From assembly GCA_015057165.1 (NCBI GenBank), contig SVEY01000016.1, positions 1 through 64,000 on the forward strand: a DNA stretch of 64,000 bases. Reading direction: 5' to 3'. Source of the DNA: Lachnospiraceae bacterium (GTDB lineage: Bacteria > Bacillota > Clostridia > Lachnospirales > Lachnospiraceae). Shown here one piece after another: positions 1-8,226 of the stretch. Within the stretch, counting starts at the first letter, position 1. Every line of letters begins with the position of its first letter. Under the pieces are notes generated by a model that was given only the letters and a program-made list of their open reading frames with translations, was not told the DNA's origin and did not search any database. The position numbers were made by a program, and so were the translations under genes.

Positions 1-555
1 GAGATGTATCGAGAAATTCCGGTAATCAAAGTACAAAAATACTCTCTTGAAGAAATTTTTGAAAAAAACTTACTTATTTTTCTACCTTTTCATATTTTTG
101 TACACGAGAAGAAGCTTTCGTTGTATAATAGGGATGAAGATAAGTTAAGAGAGTTAATTCACGAGTATGAATATATTGTAGGTAAGCTAAGTGATTTAAA
201 CCAAGTCGGAGAAAGCACTTCTCTTGAAAAATATTGTATTATTACATCTATGAGAAGCGTATTATCCCTGATTGCAAAGAAGCATCAAACTGTTGTAAAG
301 GAGGCAGACAAAGTTATGGGTGGTGAGATATTAGAATATGAAGCTAAAACTATATATAGGAATGGATTCAAAAACGGCGAACTTAAAGGTGAACTTAAAG
401 GTGAACTTAAAGGCAAACTGGAAGGCAAACAAGAAGGCGAAATAAAAAAAGCAATCCAAGTCTACAAAAACTGCCTAAACAGGGGCATGTCAAAAGAAGA
501 TGCTCTGGCTATATCTGAGTTGAAAGAAGAAGATATTCCTAAAGAACTTAGGTAA
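1..555 (+). CDS. Rpn/PD-(D/E)XK nuclease-family transposase, C-terminal part (5' end outside window)
   Basis: The reading frame is open from the first base, so this is the C-terminal part of a longer gene. It is nearly identical to the C-terminal two thirds of the intact paralogue at 2628-3566, beginning at the same EMYREIPVIKVQKYSLEEIF stretch. The nuclease core must lie to the left of the window. The C-terminus has a run of GELK/GKLE/GKQE tetrapeptides encoded by 12-bp direct repeats, then a conserved tail (NRGMSKEDALAISELKEEDI). Rpn-family proteins are DNA endonucleases that promote recA-independent recombination; that role is known for the family and only inferred here. A strong terminator follows the stop codon. 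Confidence 0.8.
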   Translation, partial: EMYREIPVIKVQKYSLEEIFEKNLLIFLPFHIFVHEKKLSLYNRDEDKLRELIHEYEYIVGKLSDLNQVGESTSLEKYCIITSMRSVLSLIAKKHQTVVKEADKVMGGEILEYEAKTIYRNGFKNGELKGELKGELKGKLEGKQEGEIKKAIQVYKNCLNRGMSKEDALAISELKEEDIPKELR

Positions 556-575
556 TTGTTATATGTATCTATAAA

Positions 576-605
576 AGCAGGCTGTCAATAGACAGCCTGC
601 TTTGT
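576..605 (+). terminator. Intrinsic terminator after first Rpn copy
   Basis: A perfect 11-bp stem (AGCAGGCTGTC / GACAGCCTGCT) with an AATA loop, followed by TTTGT. It differs in sequence from the terminators behind the other two copies. Confidence 0.8.
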
Positions 606-714
606 CATATATTGCACAATAGGTCATTCCATGCTTTCCTTGACCACTCATATATATGATATGAACGGAGAATCCTTTCGTTTAGCTAACACCAAGAAAA
701 CTAGGAGGTAAGGG

Positions 715-732
715 TGGCTCACTTTCCAGTTG
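715..732. repeat. 18-bp direct repeat, left copy
   Basis: TGGCTCACTTTCCAGTTG occurs here and again, identically, at 1922-1939. The pair brackets the inverted Rpn gene at 760-1716 and may mark the ends of an inserted or recombined segment. Confidence 0.75.
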
Positions 733-759
733 ACGAACATAGCGATATATCAAATTCAA

Positions 760-1716
760 TTATAGCATCGCCATATACTTACTACGTTCTCCCTTAGGAA
801 TATCCAGTTTGTCCATAGCTTCTTCTGCAGTTAATTTAAAGTTCTTCATAATACTACGAATAGATGTTGCTAAAGTAGATTCTCTTCCTTGCTCTATTCC
901 CTGCTCTATTCCTTCGTCATGTGCTCTTATAACGTCCAAATCTAATACCTTGCCACCCATTAGATCACCTACTCTCTTCTGTGTACTTTTATACTTCATC
1001 AACTGCTTATGTACTACTTTATTAATCAACCTAATTATAACATCTTTTGAATATGCGGACAACAGCCCCTCATCGACAAGGCTCTCTAGCTCACCAACTA
1101 TTCTCCTAAAGATTTCAACAAATTCCTCTTGCTTATAACTGTCCGCTTCAATCTTATCGAAATCCTTCTTATAATTGAATGAATAAAAGGGCAACAAGAA
1201 AAACAAACTGTTGTCATAGATCTTATCTAAGTCAAAATCTAATTCCTTAATAACCTCAACAGAGTATTTGCACTCCCCTCCCGAAGTATGAATTACTATC
1301 TCCATGCTATCTGGTGTTGAATCAGTAGAACTCAAAAATAGTATTCCTGTATGAGGAAAATATACATCTAGCCTTCCTCTACTTACCCTACTTCTATCTA
1401 ATGCTATCTGGGCATCATATTCAAAAATACGCACTATTATGGTTCCATCTACATCTTCCTTGCTCTCGCATTCAACATGATAAGTATGTGAAATATTATT
1501 CTCAACAATCTTAATCAAAGAATCTGTAATCCTTTTTTCTTGAGCCCCTCCGTGCTTATCAACGAAATGTTCATTCGAGCCTCGATATATTCTTGCCTTA
1601 TTACTATAATGCTCTCCGAACATGTAATTAATAAAAGGTATCAGCAACTCATCACACTTAACAACCATTGTGCGAAATGCATCATCATATGCAAAATCAG
1701 AATACAACTCGTCCAT
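760..1716 (-). CDS. Rpn/PD-(D/E)XK nuclease-family transposase (divergent paralogue)
   Basis: Full-length member of the same family as its neighbours, but divergent and on the opposite strand. The alignment-anchoring segments are YDDAFRTM, RITDS and YHVECES (candidate PD-(D/E)XK acidic residues Asp and Glu-x-Glu), then VRIFEYDAQIAL. The C-terminus has a short GIEQGIEQGRE repeat and an EEAMDKLDIP tail. The frame is open to ATG 1797, but that ATG has no ribosome site. The internal ATG at 1716 follows AAGGA and matches the start of the paralogue (MAHEYDNAFRTM), so I prefer it. Perfect 18-bp direct repeats flank the gene. Function is inferred as recombination-promoting nuclease activity. Confidence 0.75.
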   Translation of the reverse strand: MDELYSDFAYDDAFRTMVVKCDELLIPFINYMFGEHYSNKARIYRGSNEHFVDKHGGAQEKRITDSLIKIVENNISHTYHVECESKEDVDGTIIVRIFEYDAQIALDRSRVSRGRLDVYFPHTGILFLSSTDSTPDSMEIVIHTSGGECKYSVEVIKELDFDLDKIYDNSLFFLLPFYSFNYKKDFDKIEADSYKQEEFVEIFRRIVGELESLVDEGLLSAYSKDVIIRLINKVVHKQLMKYKSTQKRVGDLMGGKVLDLDVIRAHDEGIEQGIEQGRESTLATSIRSIMKNFKLTAEEAMDKLDIPKGERSKYMAML

Positions 1717-1921
1717 ACACTTATGTCCTTCTCCCTTAATGCTACTACTTTCAAACAACATAGCATTAGTATCTATGAAAGACAATAAGCGTTTCATGGA
1801 AATTTTTTCTTTGGTAGAATCTTACGAAATTCGCTTTTTTATTTGTGAAAAATGCACTTCCTTGCCGCACAAAACTATGCCTATAAAAAAACAACAGACT
1901 AACACCTATCTATTATGTATA

Positions 1922-1939
1922 TTGGCTCACTTTCCAGTT
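1922..1939. repeat. 18-bp direct repeat, right copy
   Basis: Identical to 715-732. Immediately to its right begins the truncated Rpn remnant, so this repeat sits at the break point of that gene. Confidence 0.75.
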
Positions 1940-2420
1940 GCCGAAAATACTTATCCTCTTAGCACTTCTTATTTTTGTACACGAGAAGAAGCTTTCGTTG
2001 TATAATAAGGATGAAGATAAGTTAAGAGAACTAATACATGAGTATGAATATATAGTAGGTAAGCTAAGTGATTTAAACCAAGTCGGAGAAATCACATCTC
2101 TTGAAAAGTATTGTATAATAACTTCAATGAGAAGCGTACTAGGTCTAATTGCTAAGAAGCATAATAAAGTTATGAAGGAGGCAGACAAAGTTATGGGCGG
2201 TGAGATATTAGAATATGAAGCTAAAACTATATATAGGAATGGATTCAAAAATGGAGAGCTCAAAGGTGAACATAAAGGCAAACTGGAAGGCAAACAGGAA
2301 GGCGAACTAAAAAAAGCAATCCAAGTATACAAAAACTGCCTAAACAGAGGCATGTCAAAAGAAGATGCTCTTGCCATATCTGAGTTAAAAGAAGCAGATA
2401 TTCCTGCGGAGCTTAGATGA
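1938..2420 (+). pseudogene. 5'-truncated Rpn-family gene remnant
   Basis: From about 1968 the sequence matches the C-terminal parts of the copies at 1-555 and 2628-3566 almost base for base (IFVHEKKLSLYN onward, GELKGEHKGKLEGKQEGE repeat, same tail). The whole PD-(D/E)XK core is missing. An ATG at 1938 opens a frame, but it has no ribosome site and the first ten codons are unrelated to the family. Most likely a pseudogene left when the 5' half was lost at the 18-bp repeat. The tail is followed by the same terminator type as the intact copy, so the duplication includes the 3' flank. Confidence 0.7.
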
Positions 2421-2440
2421 CATTTGTTATGTACACATTA

Positions 2441-2474
2441 AAAACTCTCGGAGCTAATTCTCTGAGAGTTTTTT
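2441..2474 (+). terminator. Intrinsic terminator after truncated Rpn copy
   Basis: A 13-bp stem (AAAACTCTCGGAG / CTCTGAGAGTTTT, one G-T pair) with a CTAATT loop, running into TTTT. The terminator at 3587 is a diverged copy. Confidence 0.8.
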
Positions 2475-2542
2475 CTATTCCCTTAATAAATTCTTAATAA
2501 AGTAGTCACACATTAATTCACGCATTGTGTTATACTCCCTAT

Positions 2543-2603
2543 ATCAAAGCAAGTCTGCTTTGATAACATAAGCATTCGCTTATGTTCAATTCCACTTCTA
2601 CCA
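2543..2603 (+). promoter_or_regulatory. Tandem hairpins plus 15-nt leader motif upstream of intact Rpn gene
   Basis: Two perfect hairpins lie back to back: ATCAAAGCA-AGTC-TGCTTTGAT (2543-2564) and AACATAAGC-ATTC-GCTTATGTT (2565-2586), each a 9-bp stem with a 4-nt loop. After CA comes ATTCCACTTCTACCA (2589-2603). The same 15-mer follows a hairpin at 21561-21575, in front of another gene. Both stand just before a ribosome site. Function unknown; could be a 5'-UTR element or a repeated transcription-control element. Confidence 0.5.
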
Positions 2604-2627
2604 ATAATTATTAAGGAGGAAAGTTTT

Positions 2628-3566
2628 ATGGCGCATGAATACGACAACGCTTTTCGCACTATGGAAAACGATTGTCCAAAACTGTTAATACCCTTGGTAA
2701 ATGAGGTATTCAAAACTAATTATTCACTAGACTCACCAATTGAGTTATATCCGAATGAACAAATGATTACTTCACCGGAAGATGAGCAGATGATTAGAAT
2801 TACTGATTCTAACTTTGCTATCATTGGCTCAAATCAAGACAGATATCATATCGAGTGTGAATCTAATCCGAGAAATAATGAATTACAGGTACGTATATTC
2901 CAATACGATATGCAAGTAGCTCTATATGGCCATACATTTATTGGTGATACAATGCATGTTAGATTTCCCAGAACTGCTGTTATATATCTTAGACATAGTT
3001 CGAAGACACCTGACATATTAAAGATATGTATACACGATGAGAACAAAGAGATGTATCGAGAAATTCCGGTAATCAAAGTACAAAAATACTCTCTTGAAGA
3101 AATTTTTGAAAAAAACTTACTTATCTTTCTACCTTTTCATATTTTTGTACACGAGAAGAAGCTTTCGTTGTATAATAGGGATGAAGATAAGTTAAGAGAA
3201 CTAATACATGAGTATGAATATATCATAGGCAAACTAAACGACCTAAATCAAGTAGGAGAACTTTCTTCCCTTGAAAAATATTGTATAATAACTTCAATGA
3301 GAAGCGTACTAGGTCTAATTGCTAAGAAGCATAATAAAGTTATGAAGGAGGCAGACAAAGTTATGGGTGGTGAGATATTAGAATATGAAGCTAAAACTAT
3401 ATACAAGAGTGGTCTAAAAAAAGGCAAACTAGAAGGCAAACTTGAAGGCAAACTTGAAAATGGAATTCAAGTATACAAAAACTGCCTAAACAGAGGCATG
3501 TCAAAAGAAGATGCTCTTGCTATATCTGAGTTAAAAGAAAAAGATATTCCTGCGGAGCTTAGATGA
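2628..3566 (+). CDS. Rpn/PD-(D/E)XK nuclease-family transposase (intact)
   Basis: The intact reference copy of the array, 312 residues, with an excellent ribosome site (AAGGAGG) 8 nt before ATG. Order of parts: N-terminal YDNAFRTM segment (about 5-12), nuclease core with RITDS (about 51-55) and YHIECES (about 69-75), VRIFQYDMQVAL (about 86-97), a helical middle, then GKLE tetrapeptide repeats (about 267-280) and the conserved NRGMSKEDALAISELKEKDI tail. The family (PD-(D/E)XK nuclease transposase / Rpn) cleaves DNA and promotes RecA-independent recombination; activity here is inferred. The repeat number differs from the sister copies. Confidence 0.85.
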   Translation: MAHEYDNAFRTMENDCPKLLIPLVNEVFKTNYSLDSPIELYPNEQMITSPEDEQMIRITDSNFAIIGSNQDRYHIECESNPRNNELQVRIFQYDMQVALYGHTFIGDTMHVRFPRTAVIYLRHSSKTPDILKICIHDENKEMYREIPVIKVQKYSLEEIFEKNLLIFLPFHIFVHEKKLSLYNRDEDKLRELIHEYEYIIGKLNDLNQVGELSSLEKYCIITSMRSVLGLIAKKHNKVMKEADKVMGGEILEYEAKTIYKSGLKKGKLEGKLEGKLENGIQVYKNCLNRGMSKEDALAISELKEKDIPAELR

Positions 3567-3586
3567 CATTTGATATGTACACATTA

Positions 3587-3620
3587 AAAACTCTCGGAGT
3601 ATTAGCTCTGGGAGTTTCTT
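3587..3620 (+). terminator. Intrinsic terminator after intact Rpn gene
   Basis: Stem AAACTCTCGGAG / CTCTGGGAGTTT, then TCTTTT. It is a diverged copy of the terminator at 2441-2474. Confidence 0.75.
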
Positions 3621-3717
3621 TTAGGGGTGTGAAAATATCGTGAAGAAGGTCACACATCTAGTGGAGCATGGAGGGTGCCTTATATTTATATACTTAAAGC
3701 CATTTTTCACAGGCTCA

Positions 3718-4347
3718 TCATATAATACCTAATAATTCTTTAGGAGAATTAATGACGCTGTACTTATGCACTCTATTTGCCTCAAGTCCAAAGCCGTATA
3801 ATACACCGATAAATCTTACACCAACCTGTCTAGCCCCCTCATAATCATATACACTATCCCCAACCATTATTACATTGTCTTTATCTATGCCATACTTATC
3901 TACAATAGAACTAATTATTAGGGCCTTAGTTAAAGACTCCGAATCATTCATTCCCAAAATGCAGTCAAAACAATCATCAAGTTTATGATGCTTTATTACA
4001 GACTCAGCTACTTCCTGTTTTTTTAACGTTCCAATCGCTAATATGTTTCCATTACTTTTTAGTTCTATAAGCAAATCTTTAATGCCATTATAAGGACTCG
4101 ACTCAATATAACCATTACTCGCACCATAATCTCTATGATATTTTACAGCCAACAAAGCGTCTTCTTCAGTCAAACCATATAATGTTTTATACATTTCTTT
4201 AGGTGGTGGACCAATAAATTCTTTTAATTTATCTTCGTCAATAGCATCCAACCCCATCATTTTTTCGGCATATCTAACACTATTAAATATTCCTTCTGAT
4301 GTATCAATTAAAGTACCATCTAAATCAAATATCACTACTTTTTTCAT
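3718..4347 (-). CDS. HAD-superfamily phosphatase (Gph-like)
   Basis: 209 residues. HAD motif I is at the N-terminus (VVIFDLDGTLIDTSEG; nucleophile Asp about 8, acid Asp about 10), motif II is AIGTLKK (about 105), and motif III/IV is NVIMVGDSVYDYEGA (about 157-171). Overall it resembles phosphoglycolate phosphatase-type enzymes. It is the last gene of the polysaccharide locus and overlaps the aldolase upstream by 23 bp, so the two are almost certainly co-translated. With the neighbouring CMP-Kdo-synthetase-like gene it could do the KdsC step, removing phosphate from an 8-phospho-ulosonic acid before CMP activation. That role is inferred from context; a general phosphatase is the alternative. 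Confidence 0.8.
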   Translation of the reverse strand: MKKVVIFDLDGTLIDTSEGIFNSVRYAEKMMGLDAIDEDKLKEFIGPPPKEMYKTLYGLTEEDALLAVKYHRDYGASNGYIESSPYNGIKDLLIELKSNGNILAIGTLKKQEVAESVIKHHKLDDCFDCILGMNDSESLTKALIISSIVDKYGIDKDNVIMVGDSVYDYEGARQVGVRFIGVLYGFGLEANRVHKYSVINSPKELLGII

Positions 4348-5917
4348 AAATAGTTTTTCCTATGAACTCTATATTTATTTGTTTCTTCAGCTGTGAAATC
4401 TTGTTCGCTATTGCAACATTCATTTGTAATAGCCTCTCTTCCTCAACATCAAAATACAACGATTCTTCATAATAATTATCCGAAACACGAGCTGAAAATC
4501 CATCAAATCCGACTAGTAAAAGGTTTTTCGCATTAACTCTTTTCAAAAAATTGATGCACATCAAGCCAGCATTATCTACAATACTCTTATCCTCATTCAA
4601 ATATGATGCATAATTAATCACCCTAACATTCTCTGAATCCTCTTTATAAATATTAGATGTAACAACAACACTATTTACACCCTCTAATTCATTTATTGAT
4701 GAGAATCTTTTGGAATTACTCACAAAAAGCATATCAATTGGTATGTTCTCCGGAATAAAATTAATGCTAATAACAAAAAAATCTTCCTCTGAAATAATTT
4801 CATTTACTATACTTTCATTATCTTTTAATGACTTTCCAGGTGCTAACAATACTATTCTCTTATTATTAATTAATCTTCTTGTCCATCTTATTACTTCTAT
4901 ATCGTCAATATAATATTCCATGTAATTTAGATACTTGTCAGTAATATAGTCTTCATCAAACAAAACTCTTCGTTCTTTATCCAGATTATTAAGAATTGTA
5001 CTAATATCACTAGCATTAAGAGTGTTCAAATTAATAAGATATGATGCGTAATTAGGATGTGTATTTGTAATTGCCGCTAAGTAATATGCAGCATCATACC
5101 CCCACTTATACTCCTGCCTAATTGGTAAAACGTATTTATCAATGATACTAAGTATAATATCTCTATCGTATTTAAGTCCAAAGCTTTCATTAAGATAATG
5201 TATAATCAATTCAGTATTGAGGTTACCAGCACCTCTTCCCATTCCCAGTATGGACGAATCAATAATCAAGTCTCTTTTTGTAAACGATTTAATTAACATT
5301 TGGGCATTAGCAAAAGACATTTGAAGATTATTATGAGAATGAAAGCCTAATTGAATTCTAAAATCTAAATTTGCATCAATAATATAAAGCATTCTCTGCA
5401 AATCATTTTCATACATAGCTCCCAATGTGTCAACCATATAAAATGCATAAGGCTTGAGTTCATTAACCCTCTGAACTAACTTTATCAGTTCAATATCCTC
5501 ATATGTTGTTGTCCCCACTGGTTGAACAAAGACTTTATACCCCTTTTCTTTAAGCTGATAAGCCATTTCAAAAGCCCCATCTATTTCATGCTCATGAAAA
5601 GTTAGTCGAATACCATCAATAGATGTTGCATCATAATCTTCTATTTCATCTATTGAAATAGCACCATATTGAATCATTCCAACATATATACTTCCAACTT
5701 TCTTCTCATTGATAACATCTCGAAAGGATTCAACGCTATTAAAAATAGTACAATCTGAATCACTTTTACAAGTTCTAAGAAAGCCACATTCAATAATATC
5801 TATATTAGCTTTTCCTAATAATGAAATTATTTTCTTTATTGTTTTATTTCCAAATTTAAAATCATTTATGTACCCTCCATCTCTAAGGGTACAATCTAAG
5901 ACACTAATTTTATTCAT
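4325..5917 (-). CDS. DRE-TIM aldolase (HMGL-like) with C-terminal Rossmann-like domain
   Basis: 530 residues. The first ~300 form a DRE-TIM metallolyase barrel like 4-hydroxy-2-oxovalerate aldolase or HMG-CoA lyase: SVLDCTLRDGGYIND (metal/catalytic, about 5-19), IIECGF (about 40), and LGFHSHNNLQMSFANA with the HxH metal pair (about 190-205). Such enzymes join or split pyruvate/acetyl units and an aldehyde. The remaining ~190 residues are an extra domain with IVLLAPGKSLKDN (about 354-366), VISINF, DMLFVSN and LLLVGFDGFSA. This pattern recalls the Rossmann fold of DUF115 / GT42-like proteins, a weak assignment. It overlaps kdsB by 8 bp and the HAD gene by 23 bp. I infer that it makes the carbon skeleton of a 2-keto-3-deoxy sugar acid. 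Confidence 0.75.
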   Translation of the reverse strand: MNKISVLDCTLRDGGYINDFKFGNKTIKKIISLLGKANIDIIECGFLRTCKSDSDCTIFNSVESFRDVINEKKVGSIYVGMIQYGAISIDEIEDYDATSIDGIRLTFHEHEIDGAFEMAYQLKEKGYKVFVQPVGTTTYEDIELIKLVQRVNELKPYAFYMVDTLGAMYENDLQRMLYIIDANLDFRIQLGFHSHNNLQMSFANAQMLIKSFTKRDLIIDSSILGMGRGAGNLNTELIIHYLNESFGLKYDRDIILSIIDKYVLPIRQEYKWGYDAAYYLAAITNTHPNYASYLINLNTLNASDISTILNNLDKERRVLFDEDYITDKYLNYMEYYIDDIEVIRWTRRLINNKRIVLLAPGKSLKDNESIVNEIISEEDFFVISINFIPENIPIDMLFVSNSKRFSSINELEGVNSVVVTSNIYKEDSENVRVINYASYLNEDKSIVDNAGLMCINFLKRVNAKNLLLVGFDGFSARVSDNYYEESLYFDVEEERLLQMNVAIANKISQLKKQINIEFIGKTIYEKSSDI

Positions 5918-6644
5918 ATTGTTCCTTTGCTTCGTATAACATTCGAACTTTTTCTAAATCTTTTTGTGTATCTACAGAAATAGATTCTGATTGAACTTCT
6001 TTAAAAAAGATCTCCATACTATTCTCAATAAATCTCAAATGGTCAATATCCTCAATTTTTTCTAACTTCCCCATTTTCTTTGACACAAAAAAATCAAGTG
6101 CTTTTTTATTAAAACATTCAACTCCTACGTATTTATAATACTTAAAGAGCAAAGTTCCTCTTGGATAAGGAACGGGGGTTCGTGACATATAAATACATCG
6201 GCCCTCGTTATTTGTAGCGACTTTTATATTTGAAAAGTCAATAACTTCTGATGGTTCAATCATTTTACGCATTGCGCAAAAAAGAATCGGTTTATTAAAT
6301 ATTTCATTTGATATTACAGGTTCAACACATTCTTTACTAATTAATGGTTCATCTCCATTTATACACACATACCAATCCGCATCTATCCTTGATGAAACCT
6401 CATGTACTCTTGAAATATGATTAGGATGTTCTTTACTTGTGAACACATACTTTATATTGTTGTTTTTACATACATGTTCTATTTCTATACTATCAATCGC
6501 ACATATCACATCATCGAAAATGTTCATTTTTTTTACTTGGTCATAAACTCTATAAATCATTGGTTTGCCACATATGTCAACTAGTGGCTTGCCAGGCAAT
6601 CTTGTAGAGTTATACCTTGCTGGAATTATTGCTATTATTTTCAA
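5910..6644 (-). CDS. kdsB: CMP-Kdo synthetase-like cytidylyltransferase
   Basis: Follows the KdsB pattern almost throughout: IIAIIPARYNSTRLPGKPL at the N-terminus, CINGDEPLI (NVQGDEPLI in KdsB), MSRTPVPYPRG (the FSR-IPY motif), IEDIDHLRFIENSMEI and SVDTQKDLEKV. KdsB couples a 2-keto-3-deoxy acid to CMP. ATG 6662 would add six residues with a poor ribosome site. TTG 6644 gives the usual family start (MKIIAIIPAR) and has AAAGGA 9 nt ahead, so I choose TTG. Kdo is a Gram-negative LPS sugar. In this Gram-positive background the enzyme more likely activates a Kdo-like acid for a capsule or wall polymer, with the adjacent aldolase and HAD phosphatase as suppliers (inference). Confidence 0.85.
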   Translation of the reverse strand: MKIIAIIPARYNSTRLPGKPLVDICGKPMIYRVYDQVKKMNIFDDVICAIDSIEIEHVCKNNNIKYVFTSKEHPNHISRVHEVSSRIDADWYVCINGDEPLISKECVEPVISNEIFNKPILFCAMRKMIEPSEVIDFSNIKVATNNEGRCIYMSRTPVPYPRGTLLFKYYKYVGVECFNKKALDFFVSKKMGKLEKIEDIDHLRFIENSMEIFFKEVQSESISVDTQKDLEKVRMLYEAKEQYE

Positions 6645-6688
6645 ATAAACACATCCTTTCATACAGCTTTTCTACTTTTTTATACTAT

Positions 6689-8218
6689 TCACAAATTATT
6701 TTTATCTTCTTTTTCCTTATTCTTATTGATATAGTATAATAATCTTTTTTCCGTAGCCTCGAGTTTTCCTCTTAAGATCATGTTTTCCATTTCCAAGTCC
6801 GATAAAATAGGCTTTGATACAATTTCAACATTAGTATTTTTTAGTTTTTTATTGTAGCTCATTTGTTTAATCCTTTCTTTATCTTCTGAAGAATTTGTAT
6901 AAATAAATACTAATTCCTCATCTAAATCCGAAAAAGTATTTTTTTTATCAATAACTCTCTTTTCTATAGATTTAATTACCATTCCATCCCAAATAGAATG
7001 TACTTCTGCAAAAAAGTATTTATCAAGAGAGTTCAAAAATACATATATATTACTATATGAATTATTAACTATACTTAGAATATATTCCTTTTGTTCTTCA
7101 TCACACACAAAATCATCTATCAAAATTATATTTCCTTCTTTTTTCTGTGAATTGTTACAACCATATGACTGTAAAGAGTTTTTCATCTCTTTCCATTCAC
7201 CAAAAAAAGACAAATTATAACCCAAAAAAGTAGCTATTCTTTTAACAAACCAGTATTTATGTATAAATTTATAATGTTTCTCAAATCCAACACCCAAATA
7301 TATACTATTTTCAAATATATCCCTTAAAGGTCTAATTGCCGAAGAACTTACCGTAGCTAATCTTTTAGGCTTATTAGAAAAAATAAACGGAATTAATTCT
7401 GATGGAAACTTATCATTAATCACTTTACAAGTCGGAAATATTTTTTTATAAAACATCAAATCATCTGGATGGGGTTTTATAATAACATTATCATTGTCTA
7501 ACATATAATCGAGAATCAATTGATATAAAAGAATTTGTTCATCAAAAGAGGTTCGTTTACAATTCGCAAAATGCTCTGTCAATAATAATGTAGAATTTTC
7601 AGGTATTATGATTTCGCATACTTTTGAAAACAAAGAGATGATTCCATTTCTATCGAAGTGATTTATGCTGTTCAAAGCTTTTATAACATCAAACTCCACA
7701 AATTTCGAATTATCATTTTCATATTTGACATCAACAAACACTTTGTTAATATATTCATTACTGCCATCGTATAATCCCAAATTATAATTATACTCATTAC
7801 GCTCTACCGAAATGTTTTTTTCGATATCATATAATATTTTAGGATTGTGCGCTATTCCAGAAGCGTCTTCCCACAAATCAAAACAAATACTTTTTTTACA
7901 CAAATAGGCTCCCATACCATATTGTGCGCCTCCTATATGAATTTGTGTACATGTATTCAAATCCACACCTATGTTTTTAAAAAAAGAATCAAAATATCTA
8001 CATATATATTTCTCACATTCATCTATATTTTTATAATCCGGAGAACAATCAAAAACATAAACCTTGATATTATTATCAAAAAAAAATGACTTATCATTAA
8101 ACTTATTATTTAACCAATAAGGAATCACTAATACAGCTTTTTCTTTTTGTAACTTAAGTTGTTTATAAGAAATTAAGCTTAACAACTGGTAGGTTGAAAC
8201 AGCCTGCATTACTATCAT
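6689..8218 (-). CDS. GT-B glycosyltransferase with sialyltransferase-like motifs
   Basis: 509 residues from the preferred start. Motifs occur in the order known from bacterial CMP-sialic-acid transferases (GT38/GT52/GT80): an E-D-x-x-G segment LWEDASG (about 115-121), KPHPDD (about 248-253) and TVSSSA (about 290-295). The family assignment rests on these motifs and on the adjoining CMP-sugar synthetase gene. The C-terminal 120 residues are an unrecognised domain ending in a charged coiled coil. The frame is open to ATG 8263, which would overlap the upstream gene by 37 bp. ATG 8218, 8 nt past the upstream stop and preceded by AAAGGATG, fits better. Probable role: transfer of a CMP-activated keto-deoxy acid onto the polymer. 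Confidence 0.65.
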   Translation of the reverse strand: MIVMQAVSTYQLLSLISYKQLKLQKEKAVLVIPYWLNNKFNDKSFFFDNNIKVYVFDCSPDYKNIDECEKYICRYFDSFFKNIGVDLNTCTQIHIGGAQYGMGAYLCKKSICFDLWEDASGIAHNPKILYDIEKNISVERNEYNYNLGLYDGSNEYINKVFVDVKYENDNSKFVEFDVIKALNSINHFDRNGIISLFSKVCEIIIPENSTLLLTEHFANCKRTSFDEQILLYQLILDYMLDNDNVIIKPHPDDLMFYKKIFPTCKVINDKFPSELIPFIFSNKPKRLATVSSSAIRPLRDIFENSIYLGVGFEKHYKFIHKYWFVKRIATFLGYNLSFFGEWKEMKNSLQSYGCNNSQKKEGNIILIDDFVCDEEQKEYILSIVNNSYSNIYVFLNSLDKYFFAEVHSIWDGMVIKSIEKRVIDKKNTFSDLDEELVFIYTNSSEDKERIKQMSYNKKLKNTNVEIVSKPILSDLEMENMILRGKLEATEKRLLYYINKNKEKEDKNNL

Positions 8219-8226
8219 GTTATTTT

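Noticed and set aside
760..1797. Long plus-strand frames opposite the inverted Rpn gene (809-1138, 1540-1788, 1670-2005)
   Set aside because: They are antisense shadows of a gene with clear family motifs.
5910..6644. True LPS Kdo pathway (Gram-negative origin)
   Set aside because: Neighbouring genes and the whole window are Gram-positive in type, and kdsA, kdsD and lipid A genes are absent. The enzyme is better read as serving a Kdo-like acid in a surface polymer.
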